A DNA stretch of 64,000 bases from Variovorax sp. OV700 (GCF_900099805.1 NZ_FNDR01000001.1:186001-250000), one strand, 5' to 3'; positions 41,963 through 51,462 are shown, counted from the first letter of the stretch. The notes: a model not told the origin generated them from the sequence alone. A program made the numbers and translations.

Positions 41963-43006
41963 TCACCGCATGCGTGCCGGCGCGCTGCGGTCGCGCACCA
42001 CGGCACCGCGGTTGCGGCCGGTGACGATGCGGATCTCGAGTTGCGGGTCGACATGCCCGCCGGCCCGCGCGGCGTCGACGAGCAACTGGGCCCGGGTCTC
42101 CGAGGACACGATCGCAAAGCCGGTGGGGCCCCACGAACTTTGTCCGATGGCCGCCCCGTTGGCGCGGCTCGCATCGGCGAACCATCGCATCAGCCGCGCG
42201 ACCGCCAGGCTGGTGAAGACACCGCCCTGCGCCGGCGCGAAGTGCTCGCCGAGCAATTGCTGCATGCGGTTGATTCCGGCGGCGAACGGAGCGAACTCCT
42301 CGCTGGCCGCGCCGGGCAACACGCGCATCAGCACCTGGTGGCAGATGTCGGCTGCCACCGTTTGCGGCAAAGGTGGCAAAGCCGCTATGGCGTTCTTTTC
42401 TGCGCCGCCTGAAAGGCCGCGGTGTCCAGGGTCCTGGACCACGATGATTCGCCAATCCTCCGGAAACGGAATGCGCGAGAGGAGCGGCGCCGGCAGGCCA
42501 TCGGCCCCGGGACCGCCATCGAGCAGCAGGCCGCCGGTGTCGAAACCCGCAATGCCGATGCCCGAGCGCAGGCCGCGGCCGAGCCAGTGCGCCAGCGTCG
42601 CGGTGCTCACGTCCAGGCCGTGCCATTCGGCAAAGGCGCGCCCGATGGCCGTGGCGAGTTGCGTTCCCGAACCGAAGCCCGCATGCGGCGGCAGCACCTG
42701 GGACAGCCGCAACGACAGCGGCGCATGGCAGCCGCTGCGCTGTCGAAGCAGCGAAAGATGCGCGGCGGCGCGTGCCAACTCCGCTTCGGCGGCTGGCGTG
42801 TCGGCCGCCAGGTGATCCGACGATGAAGTCGAAAGCTCGAGCTCGGTCGTAAAACCGTCGATCACCACCCCGAGGCTGCCGAAGGCGCGCCCGAGGGAGC
42901 CGGAAGGATCGAGAAAACCCAGGTGCAAGCGCCCGGGGGCGCTCACGCTCACCGTGCGGATACCCAGGTCGTGCCGGGGGGCGAAGGCGAGATCGGCGGA
43001 GGTCAT
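41963..43006 (-). CDS. mptG: Beta-ribofuranosylaminobenzene 5'-phosphate synthase
   Basis: 347 residues from ATG 43006; ATGs at 43036 and 43051 are in frame and cannot be excluded because no start has a clear ribosome site. GHMP-like segments are VSVSAPGRLHLGFLDPSG, LPPHAGFGSGTQLATAIG and WGPTGFAIV. The enzyme joins 4-aminobenzoate and PRPP with loss of CO2, the first committed step of H4MPT synthesis, and would use the product of pabBC. First gene of the mptG-mtdB-ATP grasp-mch-ATP grasp-citG run. Confidence 0.9.
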   Translation of the reverse strand: MTSADLAFAPRHDLGIRTVSVSAPGRLHLGFLDPSGSLGRAFGSLGVVIDGFTTELELSTSSSDHLAADTPAAEAELARAAAHLSLLRQRSGCHAPLSLRLSQVLPPHAGFGSGTQLATAIGRAFAEWHGLDVSTATLAHWLGRGLRSGIGIAGFDTGGLLLDGGPGADGLPAPLLSRIPFPEDWRIIVVQDPGHRGLSGGAEKNAIAALPPLPQTVAADICHQVLMRVLPGAASEEFAPFAAGINRMQQLLGEHFAPAQGGVFTSLAVARLMRWFADASRANGAAIGQSSWGPTGFAIVSSETRAQLLVDAARAGGHVDPQLEIRIVTGRNRGAVVRDRSAPARMR

Positions 43007-43329
43007 GGGCAGGGGTGGATGGCGAGGCGAAGTCATGGACCCGCTTGTCATAGCAAGGCCCGTTCCGTCCGGGCCTTCACAGGGGCGCACCTTCGATTTG
43101 CACGCGGCAAAGGCGGGCGATGTTCCAGGAGCGGGACAATGTGTCACGCCCGTTCAGACCCTCCGGAGGGCCCGGGCACAATCGCGCGCATGCCGCTCTC
43201 GAAGCACAGCCTGCCTGCATGCCTCGCGCTGACCCTCGGCTGGTATCGCCGCATACCGCCCTACTTTCTCTTCCAGATGCAGGTGGACGGGCACTCCTGA
43301 CGCTCAGTTAGCAGAACGGCGAATCCGGG
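43007..43329. other. Intergenic region between mptG and the LuxR regulator gene
   Basis: About 320 bases without a convincing gene. A 36-codon + strand frame at 43190-43300 has no family resemblance and no good ribosome site. The mptG operon promoter must be here. The stretch GACAATGTGTC at 43135-43145 is a short partial inverted repeat. CCTCCGGAGG at 43160-43169 is a palindrome. Nothing else stands out. This is the boundary of the methylotrophy island. Confidence 0.4.
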
Positions 43330-44166
43330 TCAGACAAGATGCCAGCGCCGACTGTGCTGCCCCTGCTTGGCGAACACATGCGCAAGGTGCTTCTTGACTG
43401 TGTTGACGCTGATGCCGAGTCGCTCGGCAATCTGCTTGTTGGTCATGTCCCGGTACATCAGCGACAGCACCTCGTCCTCTCGCGCGGTCAATCTCACTGC
43501 AGGGGGTGTTGCACTGGAGGCCGGTCGTCCGCCGGCCGCCTTCAATCGCAGCACGGACAGATACAGCGCCTGCAACACCGGACCTGGAAAGCCCAGGGCG
43601 CCTGCCAGAACGGCATCCAGCAATTGTGCAAACTGCTCTGCGCTCGCTGTCCACTCGACGCAGCCGCGCGCTTGACATCGAATCGCTGCATCCAGGCCTT
43701 GTGTCGAAGGCTGCTCCCAGCCGAGGAGCCAGTCGGTGGCTGGAAAGTGGCGGCGCAGATCGGTCAATTGGTTGACGCTGTGCGGCGAAATCAGCGCGAT
43801 ATCCACGAGCAGCAAACGAGGTGCCTGTCGCCGGCAGCGGGCCTCCAGGTCGGAGATGCTGTTCATCTCCGCGTATTCGACTTGGTACATCCGCTCGGCC
43901 CGATGCCTCGAGGCCAGCAGGCCCAGCCCGAACAACGCCGATGCGCGGCTTGGGCTGCTTGCGACGAGAACTGAAACACGGGTTTCGAGCGCAAGGCACG
44001 CGGCGGGAGATTGGATCTCCGGGCAATCCGGTTGACGATGGCTCGATGCCCGCCGCGCGGGCCGTGCGAATGCCGGCCACGCGCAAAAGTCTCGCGCCGA
44101 CGGTCGAGCAGGATCTACGTTCCGCGCAGGTTCCAACCTGGCAGGCGGCTGTGGGACTTGTTCCAT
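43330..44166 (-). CDS. LuxR-type regulator with receiver-like N-terminal half (CsgD-like)
   Basis: 278 residues from ATG 44166, which has an AGGGAAG ribosome site; a longer start at 44211 is less likely. The middle (about 75-195) has receiver-like strands (VSVLVASSP and APRLLLVDIALIS) but lacks the usual acidic pocket, so phosphorylation is doubtful. The C-terminus is a LuxR/FixJ helix-turn-helix (LTAREDEVLSLMYRDMTNKQ, IAERLGISVNTVKKHLAHVF). It is divergent from the giant adhesin gene, the arrangement seen for CsgD-type biofilm regulators. Confidence 0.82.
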   Translation of the reverse strand: MEQVPQPPARLEPARNVDPARPSARDFCAWPAFARPARRASSHRQPDCPEIQSPAACLALETRVSVLVASSPSRASALFGLGLLASRHRAERMYQVEYAEMNSISDLEARCRRQAPRLLLVDIALISPHSVNQLTDLRRHFPATDWLLGWEQPSTQGLDAAIRCQARGCVEWTASAEQFAQLLDAVLAGALGFPGPVLQALYLSVLRLKAAGGRPASSATPPAVRLTAREDEVLSLMYRDMTNKQIAERLGISVNTVKKHLAHVFAKQGQHSRRWHLV

Positions 44167-44502
44167 GGGCTTCCCTGAGACGCTCGCTTGAAGTAATGAT
44201 AAAGGCCGCACAACTGCGCGAATCGATTCGCGATCCTCCCAAGGTATCGAAGTGTGAATGCAGCGAAGCGCGAGCGGCGCGCGTGGCGCACGACGTCGAG
44301 GCGCGACGGCACCTCCCCATGGATGAGTGCGCCACCGCCACTGCGCGTCATCCTTTGGGTGACAACTTACGACCTATGGACAAGGCGCAGGCTGGCGGTT
44401 CAGCATCGATATCCCGCCTGATACGCGAACCTGGAAGTTCGCCAACGCCTCTCTCGAAATTGCTATTGCCATCGGAGTATTTTTTCAGCAAAGGAGTGTT
44501 GT
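44167..44502. promoter_or_regulatory. Divergent promoter region of regulator and adhesin with 16-base palindrome
   Basis: This 336-base gap has no gene. CGCGAATCGATTCGCG at 44217-44232 is a perfect 16-base palindrome, 51 bases upstream of the regulator ATG and 271 upstream of the adhesin ATG. Near the adhesin, the segment 44455-44502 is AT-rich and ends with the ribosome site AAAGGAGTG before ATG 44503. A promoter for the adhesin is expected in the AT-rich part, but I cannot single out -35 and -10 boxes. Confidence 0.5.
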
Positions 44503-47500
44503 ATGCCCGCGCTAAATTTGACGGCCGGCTCGACCGTCACTCTGGACGAATCCGCCAATTTGCAGAACCTTGCCGCTACGCCCGCTGTTGCGGGCGACAG
44601 TAACGACAACGACATCGCCGCAAGCTCGCTGCCGACAGCTTTCAGCACCCGACTGGCGACCCAGAATGTCGGGACCGCCATCAACGCCGCCTTGAGCGGC
44701 TACGACGGCACGAATACCGGCACCAACGCATTCACATTCACCGTGTCCGGAACGGTGAGCGATCTTGCATTCACGGACACCAACGGCGCTTTGTTCAACG
44801 GTGCCGACAGCGGCCTCAATACCACCGACGGCGAAGATATCTTCCTTTACACCGACACAACCAACAACAACATCGTCTATGGGAAGACGGCCCTCAATGT
44901 CGTCGTGTTTGCGGCCTACCTGGAGGAAACGGGAACACCGGTGTCAGGCGCGAAGCTCTGGACGGTTCAATACGAAGCGATATCGAATCCGGATGCTTCG
45001 AACCCGGACGACCCCGTCAATCTCGCGGACAAGATATTTGTCTCCGTCACTTCGGATAACGCGTTTTCTTTTGCCAATGTGCCCTCAGGCCAGAATCTGT
45101 TCGCAATGTTCGGCAATGCGAGCACCGCCATCGTCGTGACTGGCAAGAATCCGGCGAATGAATCGACGGGCGCTAAATTCAACGACGGAGACACGGTCAA
45201 TTCCAGTCAGGGCGGCGGGTTCACGAGCCTGGGCACCAACAACCAGATGATTGATCCCCCCGGCGGCAAGAACGGTGCCGAAGGGATGTATTTCACTTTC
45301 GTGAGTGGCGCCAACACCGACAACACGGTTCCCAATCTCGATCAGAACGAGGCCGACGAAGAATCGAACATCAATTTCACCGGCCTTGTCAGCACCACTT
45401 CGGCAGCTTTCACGGTCGCGCAATTGCAGCCCGATAAAGCCGCCACGCTCAAGATCAGCGCCTTTACGACGGTGCTGGCGACTGGCGACAATTATGTGGA
45501 CAACCTTCAAAATAATACGGCCGTCAATATCAGTTCCGTCGTCGTCCGTGATTCGGCCGGAAACCTGGTGACGGGGCTGTCCATTAATCTCAACGGCGAC
45601 ACCGCTGTGATCAGCGGAGTCAAGGCCGGCTATGTCATCGAATACCAGACGAGTGGCGGCCACAACCGCGTATTGATTGAAAACGTCGGCTCGACGGACA
45701 AGAATTTCGACGCCAGTTTCGACATCGGTGGATTCAGTCTGCCTCAGACCGTCCAGTCCACGGGAGAAGTTGGCTCCATGATGGTCTTCGAAGACGACGG
45801 CCCATCGGCCTCGCTGGCAGCGGCCACCGACACGGTGCTGCTCAATACGCAGGATGCCGACACCATCGGCGCCAACACCGACTCGGACACGCAGGACTTT
45901 GCAACGGCCTTCAGCGCGGCCTCGGTCAACTACGGTGCCGACGGGCCGGGCACCACCACCTCGAGCTTTGCGCTCGGTGTGGCCACGCAGGGCGGCGACT
46001 CAGGGCTCAAGAGCGATGGCGCCACCATCTACCTGTATCTGGTGGGCGGCAAGGTCATCGGGTCGACATCGGCCACTGAGGCCGGCATTCTTGCCACCAA
46101 CACCATCTTCGACGTTGCAGTCAGCGCGGCCGGCTCGGTCACGCTGCAGCAGTTTGCCGAGATCGACCACGCACTGCCGGGTGACTCGTCCAACTACGCG
46201 GCCCAGGAAGCCACGCTGGCCGACACGCTGATCACGCTCACCAACACGGTGACGGTGACCGACGGGGATGGCGACACGGCGACCGATTCCGAGGTGCTCA
46301 ACATCGGGGCCAACATCAAGTTCGACGACGACGGGCCGTCCGTCGTGCTGGCAGCGGCCACCGACACGGTGCTGCTCAACACGCAGGATGCTGACACCGT
46401 CGGCGCGGCCACCGACTCCGACACGCAGGACTTCTCGACCGCCTTCGGCGTGACCTCGAGCAGTTATGGCGCCGACGGGCCGGGCACCACCACTTCGAGC
46501 TTTGCGCTCGGCGTGGCCACGCAGGGTGGGGATTCGGGGCTCAAGAGCGATGGCGCCACCATCTACTTGTACGTGGTGGCGGGGAAGGTCATCGGATCGA
46601 CTTCGGCCACCGAGGCCGGCATCACCGTGGGCAACACCATCTTCGACGTCGCGGTCAGTGCGGCCGGCTCGGTCACGCTGCAGCAGTTTGCCGAGATCGA
46701 CCACGCACTGCCGGGTGACTCGTCCAACTACGCGGCCCAGGAAGCCACGCTGGCCGATACGCTGATCACCCTGACCAACACGGTGACGGTGACCGACGGT
46801 GACGGCGACACGGCGACCGACTCCGAGGTGCTCAACATCGGCGCCAACATCAAGTTCGACGACGACGGGCCGTCCGTCGTGCTGGCAGCGGCCACCGACA
46901 CGGTGCTGCTCAACACGCAGGATGCTGACACCGTCGGCGCGGCCACCGACTCCGACACGCAGGACTTCTCTACCGCATTTGGCGCGGCCTCGGTCAACTA
47001 CGGCGCCGACGGGCCGGGCACGACCACTTCGAGCTTCACGCTCGGCGTGGCCACGCAGGGTGGGGATTCGGGGCTCAAGAGCGATGGCGCGACCATCCGG
47101 CTGTACTTGGTGGCCGGAAAGGTCATCGGGTCGACTTCGGCCACCGAAGCCGGCATCACGGCGGGCAACACCATCTTCGACGTCTCGGTGAGCGCCACCG
47201 GTTCGGTGACGCTGCAGCAGTTCGCCGAGATCGATCACGCGCTGCCGGGTGACTCGTCCAACTACGCGGACCAGGAGGCCTCGCTGGTCGACACGCTGAT
47301 CACCTTGACCAATTCCGTAACGGTCACCGATGGCGATGGCGACACGGCGACCGATTCCGAGGTGCTCAACATCGGCGCCAACATCAAGTTCGACGACGAC
47401 GGGCCGTCCGTCTCGCTGGCAGCGGCCACCGACACGGTGCTGCTCAATACGCAGGATGCCGACACCATCGGCGCGGCCACCGACTCCGACACGCAAAACT

Positions 47501-49704
47501 TTGCAACGGCCTTTGGCGTGGCGTCGACCAGCTACGGCGCCGACGGGGCGGGCACCACGACGTCTAGCTTTGCGCTCGGTGTGGCCACTCAGGGTGGCGA
47601 CTCGGGGCTCAAGAGCGATGGCGCCACCATCTACTTGTACGTGGTGGCGGGGAAGGTCATCGGCTCGACTTCAGCCACCGAGGCTGGCATTCTTGCCACC
47701 AACACCATCTTCGACGTTGCAGTCAGCGCGGCCGGCTCGGTCACGCTGCAGCAGTTCGCCGAGATCGATCACGCACTGCCGGGTGATTCGTCCAACTACG
47801 CGGCCCAGGAAGCCACGCTGGCCGATACGCTGATCACCCTGACCAACACGGTGACGGTGACCGACGGTGACGGCGACACGGCGACCGACTCCGAGGTGCT
47901 GAACATCGGTGCCAACATCAAGTTCGACGACGACGGGCCGTCCGTCGTGCTGGCAGCGCCCACCGACACGGTGCTGCTCAACACGCAGGATGCCCAGACC
48001 ATCGGCGCCAATACCGACTCCGACACGCAGGACTTCTCGACCGCCTTCGGCGTGACCTCGAGCAGCTACGGCGCCGACGGGGCGGGCTCCACCGCCTCGA
48101 CCTTTGCGCTTGGCGTATCGACTCAGGGCGTCTCTTCCGGACTCACGAGTGACGGCGCAACCATCAGGCTGTACCTGGTGGGCGGCAAGGTCATCGGGTC
48201 CACTTCTGCCACCGAGGCCGGCATCACCGTGGGCAACACCATCTTCGACGTCGCGGTCAGTGGAACCGGTTCAGTGACGCTGCAGCAGTTCGCCGAGATT
48301 GATCACGCGCTGCCAGGCGTAGGGTCGAACTATGCGGCCCAGGAAGCCACGCTGGCTGACACGCTGATCACCTTGACCAATTCCGTAACGGTCACCGATG
48401 GCGATGGCGACACAGCGACCGACTCCGAGGTGCTCAACATCGGTGCCAACATCAAGTTCGACGACGACGGCCCGACGGTGACCGCCATCTCCGACCTCAC
48501 TGGAGCGAATGACGGCCTGCCCATTGCCGGAACCTACAACTTCTCCGTGGGCGCCGACGACGTGGACAACGCGTCGACCGACGGCATCGTGCTCAACAGC
48601 CTGACCGGAACGACCGGCGGCGGCCGGCCGATCACCGATGCGGCCGTCACGCACTTTGCCGAAGATGCCACCTCGGTCACCTACCACTTCAGCTTCAACT
48701 ACTACCCGGGGCCCACGTCGACGACGACGCAGGCGGCAACCGGCACGGTCGTCTTCAACAAGACCGACGGTACCTTCGCCTTTGACATGGATCAGCTCAT
48801 CGGTGGACAAACGACGTTCTCCACGAGCTCGCCGCTGGCTTCGTTCAACTACGACACTGAAGGCAACAACTCGCCGGAAATCGTGGTCCAGCAGTACAGC
48901 AGCGACTTCTTCGGCGTGCTGTCCGCCAGGGCTGCCACGCCGCCGAGTGACTCCAGCGACCTGGTAGCGGGCGGAAATCACGCGTTTGTTGCCGGCGAAA
49001 CCTTCAATAGCGCAGGTGCGGGTTTTGTCAATGTCGCGACCAGCACCCTCGGCGTGAACTCCGACACCGTGCAGGCCGGCGAGTTGCTGAACTTCGACTT
49101 CTACAGGTCGAATCCAGTGAGCAACCCCAACTTGACGAGTCCGCCGCCGCGACCCGGAGCTGCCGTCGTCGGTACGGACAAGGCCTACGCCGACGCGATC
49201 AACATCACGATCGATCAGATCACGGACGGCGAAGACGTGGCGATCCTGCTGAAATTGTTCGATGCGTCGACCAACACCACCACGACCCGGCTGCTGATTG
49301 CCAACTCTGCGACGGACTATCAGTCTGGCGCAGGAGGCACGAAGATCGTCAGCATCGGAGAGGACGACTACGACAGCGCCACCTACCAGATCGCGGGCGT
49401 GCAGGTCCTGAGCAGCACCGAAGACCTCACCGGCACGGGCGTGAGCCTGAGTACCCACAGCTCGGTGAATCTGACCGCAGCCGGGATGAACTACGCCGAT
49501 ACATCGGACAACGACGTGTTCAAGATCATAAAGATCGATGTGGTCACAGAAACGACGATCAACTCGGACGTGGACCTGAACTTTGGAGGCCAGCTGATCG
49601 ACGGCGACGCCGACTTCGCGAACTTCGACTTCGACGTGCATCTGGAGATCGATGGCATTGCCAATCTGATCGGCACGACCAGCCAGCCAGCGGTGATCGT
49701 GTAG
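44503..49704 (+). CDS. Giant repeat adhesin A, type I secretion substrate candidate
   Basis: 1733 acidic residues rich in Asp, Thr, Ser, Gly and Ala, with no cysteine and no N-terminal signal peptide. Layout: unique N-terminal 430 residues; five tandem 178-residue units (45793-48468) of the DUF5801/VCBS-like type, each starting DDDGPSV and containing LLNTQDADT, SYGADGPGTTTSSFALGV, QQFAEIDHALPGDSSNYA and TVTDGDGDTATDSEVLNIGA; then a unique 410-residue C-terminal part ending FDVHLEIDGIANLIG. No RTX nonapeptide arrays are seen. A paralogue and a complete exporter lie at 54024-64000. Role in attachment or biofilm is inferred. Confidence 0.88.
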   Translation: MPALNLTAGSTVTLDESANLQNLAATPAVAGDSNDNDIAASSLPTAFSTRLATQNVGTAINAALSGYDGTNTGTNAFTFTVSGTVSDLAFTDTNGALFNGADSGLNTTDGEDIFLYTDTTNNNIVYGKTALNVVVFAAYLEETGTPVSGAKLWTVQYEAISNPDASNPDDPVNLADKIFVSVTSDNAFSFANVPSGQNLFAMFGNASTAIVVTGKNPANESTGAKFNDGDTVNSSQGGGFTSLGTNNQMIDPPGGKNGAEGMYFTFVSGANTDNTVPNLDQNEADEESNINFTGLVSTTSAAFTVAQLQPDKAATLKISAFTTVLATGDNYVDNLQNNTAVNISSVVVRDSAGNLVTGLSINLNGDTAVISGVKAGYVIEYQTSGGHNRVLIENVGSTDKNFDASFDIGGFSLPQTVQSTGEVGSMMVFEDDGPSASLAAATDTVLLNTQDADTIGANTDSDTQDFATAFSAASVNYGADGPGTTTSSFALGVATQGGDSGLKSDGATIYLYLVGGKVIGSTSATEAGILATNTIFDVAVSAAGSVTLQQFAEIDHALPGDSSNYAAQEATLADTLITLTNTVTVTDGDGDTATDSEVLNIGANIKFDDDGPSVVLAAATDTVLLNTQDADTVGAATDSDTQDFSTAFGVTSSSYGADGPGTTTSSFALGVATQGGDSGLKSDGATIYLYVVAGKVIGSTSATEAGITVGNTIFDVAVSAAGSVTLQQFAEIDHALPGDSSNYAAQEATLADTLITLTNTVTVTDGDGDTATDSEVLNIGANIKFDDDGPSVVLAAATDTVLLNTQDADTVGAATDSDTQDFSTAFGAASVNYGADGPGTTTSSFTLGVATQGGDSGLKSDGATIRLYLVAGKVIGSTSATEAGITAGNTIFDVSVSATGSVTLQQFAEIDHALPGDSSNYADQEASLVDTLITLTNSVTVTDGDGDTATDSEVLNIGANIKFDDDGPSVSLAAATDTVLLNTQDADTIGAATDSDTQNFATAFGVASTSYGADGAGTTTSSFALGVATQGGDSGLKSDGATIYLYVVAGKVIGSTSATEAGILATNTIFDVAVSAAGSVTLQQFAEIDHALPGDSSNYAAQEATLADTLITLTNTVTVTDGDGDTATDSEVLNIGANIKFDDDGPSVVLAAPTDTVLLNTQDAQTIGANTDSDTQDFSTAFGVTSSSYGADGAGSTASTFALGVSTQGVSSGLTSDGATIRLYLVGGKVIGSTSATEAGITVGNTIFDVAVSGTGSVTLQQFAEIDHALPGVGSNYAAQEATLADTLITLTNSVTVTDGDGDTATDSEVLNIGANIKFDDDGPTVTAISDLTGANDGLPIAGTYNFSVGADDVDNASTDGIVLNSLTGTTGGGRPITDAAVTHFAEDATSVTYHFSFNYYPGPTSTTTQAATGTVVFNKTDGTFAFDMDQLIGGQTTFSTSSPLASFNYDTEGNNSPEIVVQQYSSDFFGVLSARAATPPSDSSDLVAGGNHAFVAGETFNSAGAGFVNVATSTLGVNSDTVQAGELLNFDFYRSNPVSNPNLTSPPPRPGAAVVGTDKAYADAINITIDQITDGEDVAILLKLFDASTNTTTTRLLIANSATDYQSGAGGTKIVSIGEDDYDSATYQIAGVQVLSSTEDLTGTGVSLSTHSSVNLTAAGMNYADTSDNDVFKIIKIDVVTETTINSDVDLNFGGQLIDGDADFANFDFDVHLEIDGIANLIGTTSQPAVIV
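45793..48468 (+). repeat. Five tandem 534-base coding repeats in adhesin A
   Basis: The DGP landmark recurs with its Gly codon at 45799, 46333, 46867, 47401, 47935 and 48469, always 534 bases apart. The last one begins a different domain (GPTVTAISDL). Long blocks of nucleotide identity are shared between units, even at third positions, so they look recently duplicated or homogenised. Each unit encodes 178 residues. Confidence 0.95.
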
Positions 49705-49725
49705 CGGGCTCTCGAGCAAGGGGAT

Positions 49726-49757
49726 AAAGGGGGCGGCAGAAATGCCGCCCCCTTTTC
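49726..49757 (+). terminator. Rho-independent terminator after adhesin A
   Basis: GGGGGCGGCA (49729-49738), loop GAAA, TGCCGCCCCC (49743-49752), followed by TTTT. Perfect 10-base GC-rich stem, 25 bases after the adhesin stop. Confidence 0.93.
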
Positions 49758-49829
49758 ATCTGGCCTGCGCCAGGTGTACAAATGCCGGAGTTGCTCATCT
49801 GGCACTTGCACTCCATCGCTTGCAATTAG

Positions 49830-49843
49830 ATCGCATGCGATAT
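49830..49843. promoter_or_regulatory. OhrR-type operator candidate, site 1
   Basis: ATCGCATGCGATAT, including the perfect 12-base palindrome ATCGCATGCGAT, lies just upstream of the regulator ATG at 49856. The same 14-base pattern ATCG[CT]A[TC]GCGATAT occurs upstream of the hydrolase gene (50375-50388). Sharing between regulator and neighbour promoter indicates autoregulation and control of the hydrolase. Confidence 0.65.
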
Positions 49844-49855
49844 ATCATTCGGCCC

Positions 49856-50332
49856 ATGCCTTCCAAGCCACTCCCCGCCAAGTCCGCAGGCGCCCCCCAG
49901 GGCGATGCATTGGCGCTGGACGAGCAGCTCTGCTTCGCGCTCTATTCGACGATGCTGAGCCTCAACAAGGTGTACCGCGGCCTGCTGCGTGACTTGGACC
50001 TCACCTACCTGCAATACCTCGTCATGCTGGTGCTGTGGGAGCAGGACGGCGTCAACGTGTCCGAGATCTGCGCACGGCTGGCGCTCGAAACGACCACCCT
50101 CACCCCCCTTCTCAAACGGCTCGAAGCGCGTGGCCTCATCCAGCGCGTGCGGTCGGCAACGGACGAACGGCAGGTGATCGTTTCGCTCACCGCCGAAGGC
50201 CGCGCGCTTCGCGCCAAGGCCAAGGCACTTCCGTCATGTCTCGCGGAAGCCATGGAGCTGCAGCCCAAGGACATCGTCAAGCTGCGCACGCAGTTGAAAA
50301 CGCTGCGTTCCAACCTCGACAGGAACGCGTGA
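49856..50332 (+). CDS. ohrR: MarR-family regulator, OhrR-like peroxide sensor
   Basis: 158 residues from ATG 49856 (an ATG at 49835 lies inside the operator and is less likely). The N-terminal DEQLCFALYSTMLSLNK puts a Cys at position 26, where OhrR proteins have the peroxidatic cysteine. The winged helix reads VSEICARLALETTTLTPLLK and TDERQVIVSLTAEG. OhrR represses organic-peroxide defence genes until oxidised. It precedes a chloroperoxidase-like hydrolase that carries the same operator. Confidence 0.85.
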   Translation: MPSKPLPAKSAGAPQGDALALDEQLCFALYSTMLSLNKVYRGLLRDLDLTYLQYLVMLVLWEQDGVNVSEICARLALETTTLTPLLKRLEARGLIQRVRSATDERQVIVSLTAEGRALRAKAKALPSCLAEAMELQPKDIVKLRTQLKTLRSNLDRNA

Positions 50333-50374
50333 TGGCCTGCCACATCCGCCTTCCTGTTTTTCTCTCACATTTAT

Positions 50375-50388
50375 ATCGTACGCGATAT
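50375..50388. promoter_or_regulatory. OhrR-type operator candidate, site 2
   Basis: ATCGTACGCGATAT, part of the inverted repeat ATATCG-TACG-CGATAT (50373-50388), 57 bases upstream of the hydrolase ATG. It matches site 1 at 12 of 14 positions. Confidence 0.65.
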
Positions 50389-50445
50389 TCATACGAACGA
50401 TAGTTTTAGTTTGCATTAACCACCACGTCAAAAAAGGAACGCACC

Positions 50446-51462
50446 ATGACCGTCAACAGCAAGAATCTCACTACCGCCGCCCCGACCCGCCGCAGCCTGC
50501 TGGTCGGCGGCGCTTCCGTTGCAGCCGGCGCCCTCGCGGGGACCGGCTTCTCCATGGCGGCATCCGCCGCTTCCACTGCCGCACCGAAAGCCGGCGCGGT
50601 CCACGCATCTTCAAAAGGAAAGCAACTCATGAGCAACACCATCGTCACCAAGGACGGCACCCAGCTTTACTACAAGGACTGGGGCCCCAGCACCGGCCAA
50701 CCCGTCGTGTTCAGCCACGGCTGGCCGCTCAATTCCGACAGCTGGGAATCGCAGATGCTGTTCCTTGCCTCGCAGGGCTACCGCGCCGTGGCGCATGACC
50801 GCCGCGGCCACGGCCGCTCGAGCCAGCCCTGGAACGGCAACGACATGAATACCTACGCCGACGACCTGGCCACGGTCATCGAAACGCTGGACCTGAAGAA
50901 CGCCATCCTGGTCGGCTTCTCGACCGGCGGCGGCGAGGTGGCGCGCTACATCGGCCGCCACGGCACCAAGCGCGTTGCCAAGGCCGCGCTGATCTCGGCC
51001 GTGCCGCCGCAAATGCTGAAGACCGCCGCTAACCCCGGTGGCCTGCCGATGGAGGTGTTCGACGGCCTGCGCGCGGCGCAGCTCGCGAACCGCTCGCAGT
51101 TCTACAAGGACTTGCCCACGGGTCCGTTCTTCGGCTTCAACCGGCCGGGTGCGAAGGTGTCGCAGGGCTTGATCGACGCTTGGTGGGCGCAGGGCATGAT
51201 GGCAGGCCACAAGAACACCTATGACTCGATCAAGGCGTTCTCGGAAACCGACTTCACCGAAGACCTGAAGAAGTTCGACGTGCCGACGCTCATCGTCCAC
51301 GGCGACGACGACCAGATCGTGCCGATCGGCGCCTCGGGCCTGGCCTCGGCCAAGCTGGTGAAGAACAACAAGCTCATCGTCTATCCGGGTGCGCCGCATG
51401 GGCTGACCGACACGCACAAGGACAAGTTCAACGCCGATCTGCTGGCGTTCATCAAGTCCTGA
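50446..51462 (+). CDS. Tat-exported chloroperoxidase-like alpha/beta hydrolase
   Basis: 338 residues. The N-terminus has a twin-arginine signal ([19 protein letters not shown]). The alpha/beta domain, from about residue 62 ([19 protein letters not shown]), has [10 protein letters not shown], nucleophile elbow GFSTGGGEV, acid in [10 protein letters not shown] and base in APHGLTDTH, the set of cofactor-free haloperoxidases/perhydrolases. An in-frame ATG at 50629 with its own ribosome site (AAAGGAAAG) would give a 277-residue cytoplasmic form of classic length. OhrR-type regulation fits a peroxide-related role. Confidence 0.88.
   Translation: MTVNSKNLTTAAPTRRSLLVGGASVAAGALAGTGFSMAASAASTAAPKAGAVHASSKGKQLMSNTIVTKDGTQLYYKDWGPSTGQPVVFSHGWPLNSDSWESQMLFLASQGYRAVAHDRRGHGRSSQPWNGNDMNTYADDLATVIETLDLKNAILVGFSTGGGEVARYIGRHGTKRVAKAALISAVPPQMLKTAANPGGLPMEVFDGLRAAQLANRSQFYKDLPTGPFFGFNRPGAKVSQGLIDAWWAQGMMAGHKNTYDSIKAFSETDFTEDLKKFDVPTLIVHGDDDQIVPIGASGLASAKLVKNNKLIVYPGAPHGLTDTHKDKFNADLLAFIKS

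Noticed and set aside
43190..43300. Small protein of 36 codons before the LuxR gene
   Set aside because: No ribosome site of note, no recognisable motif and no neighbour in the same direction.
46000..47496. 498-codon reverse frame inside adhesin A, and similar ones at 48271-49719
   Set aside because: These arise from the codon bias of the repeats; they repeat with the same period as the adhesin units and have no start signals.
45793..48468. CRISPR or satellite-like array
   Set aside because: The period of 534 bases is a multiple of three, the frame stays open throughout and the units are protein domains; no short repeats with unique spacers occur.
44503..49704. RTX toxin
   Set aside because: I found no GGxGxDxxx nonapeptide arrays and no acyltransferase gene; the protein fits the repeat adhesin class better.
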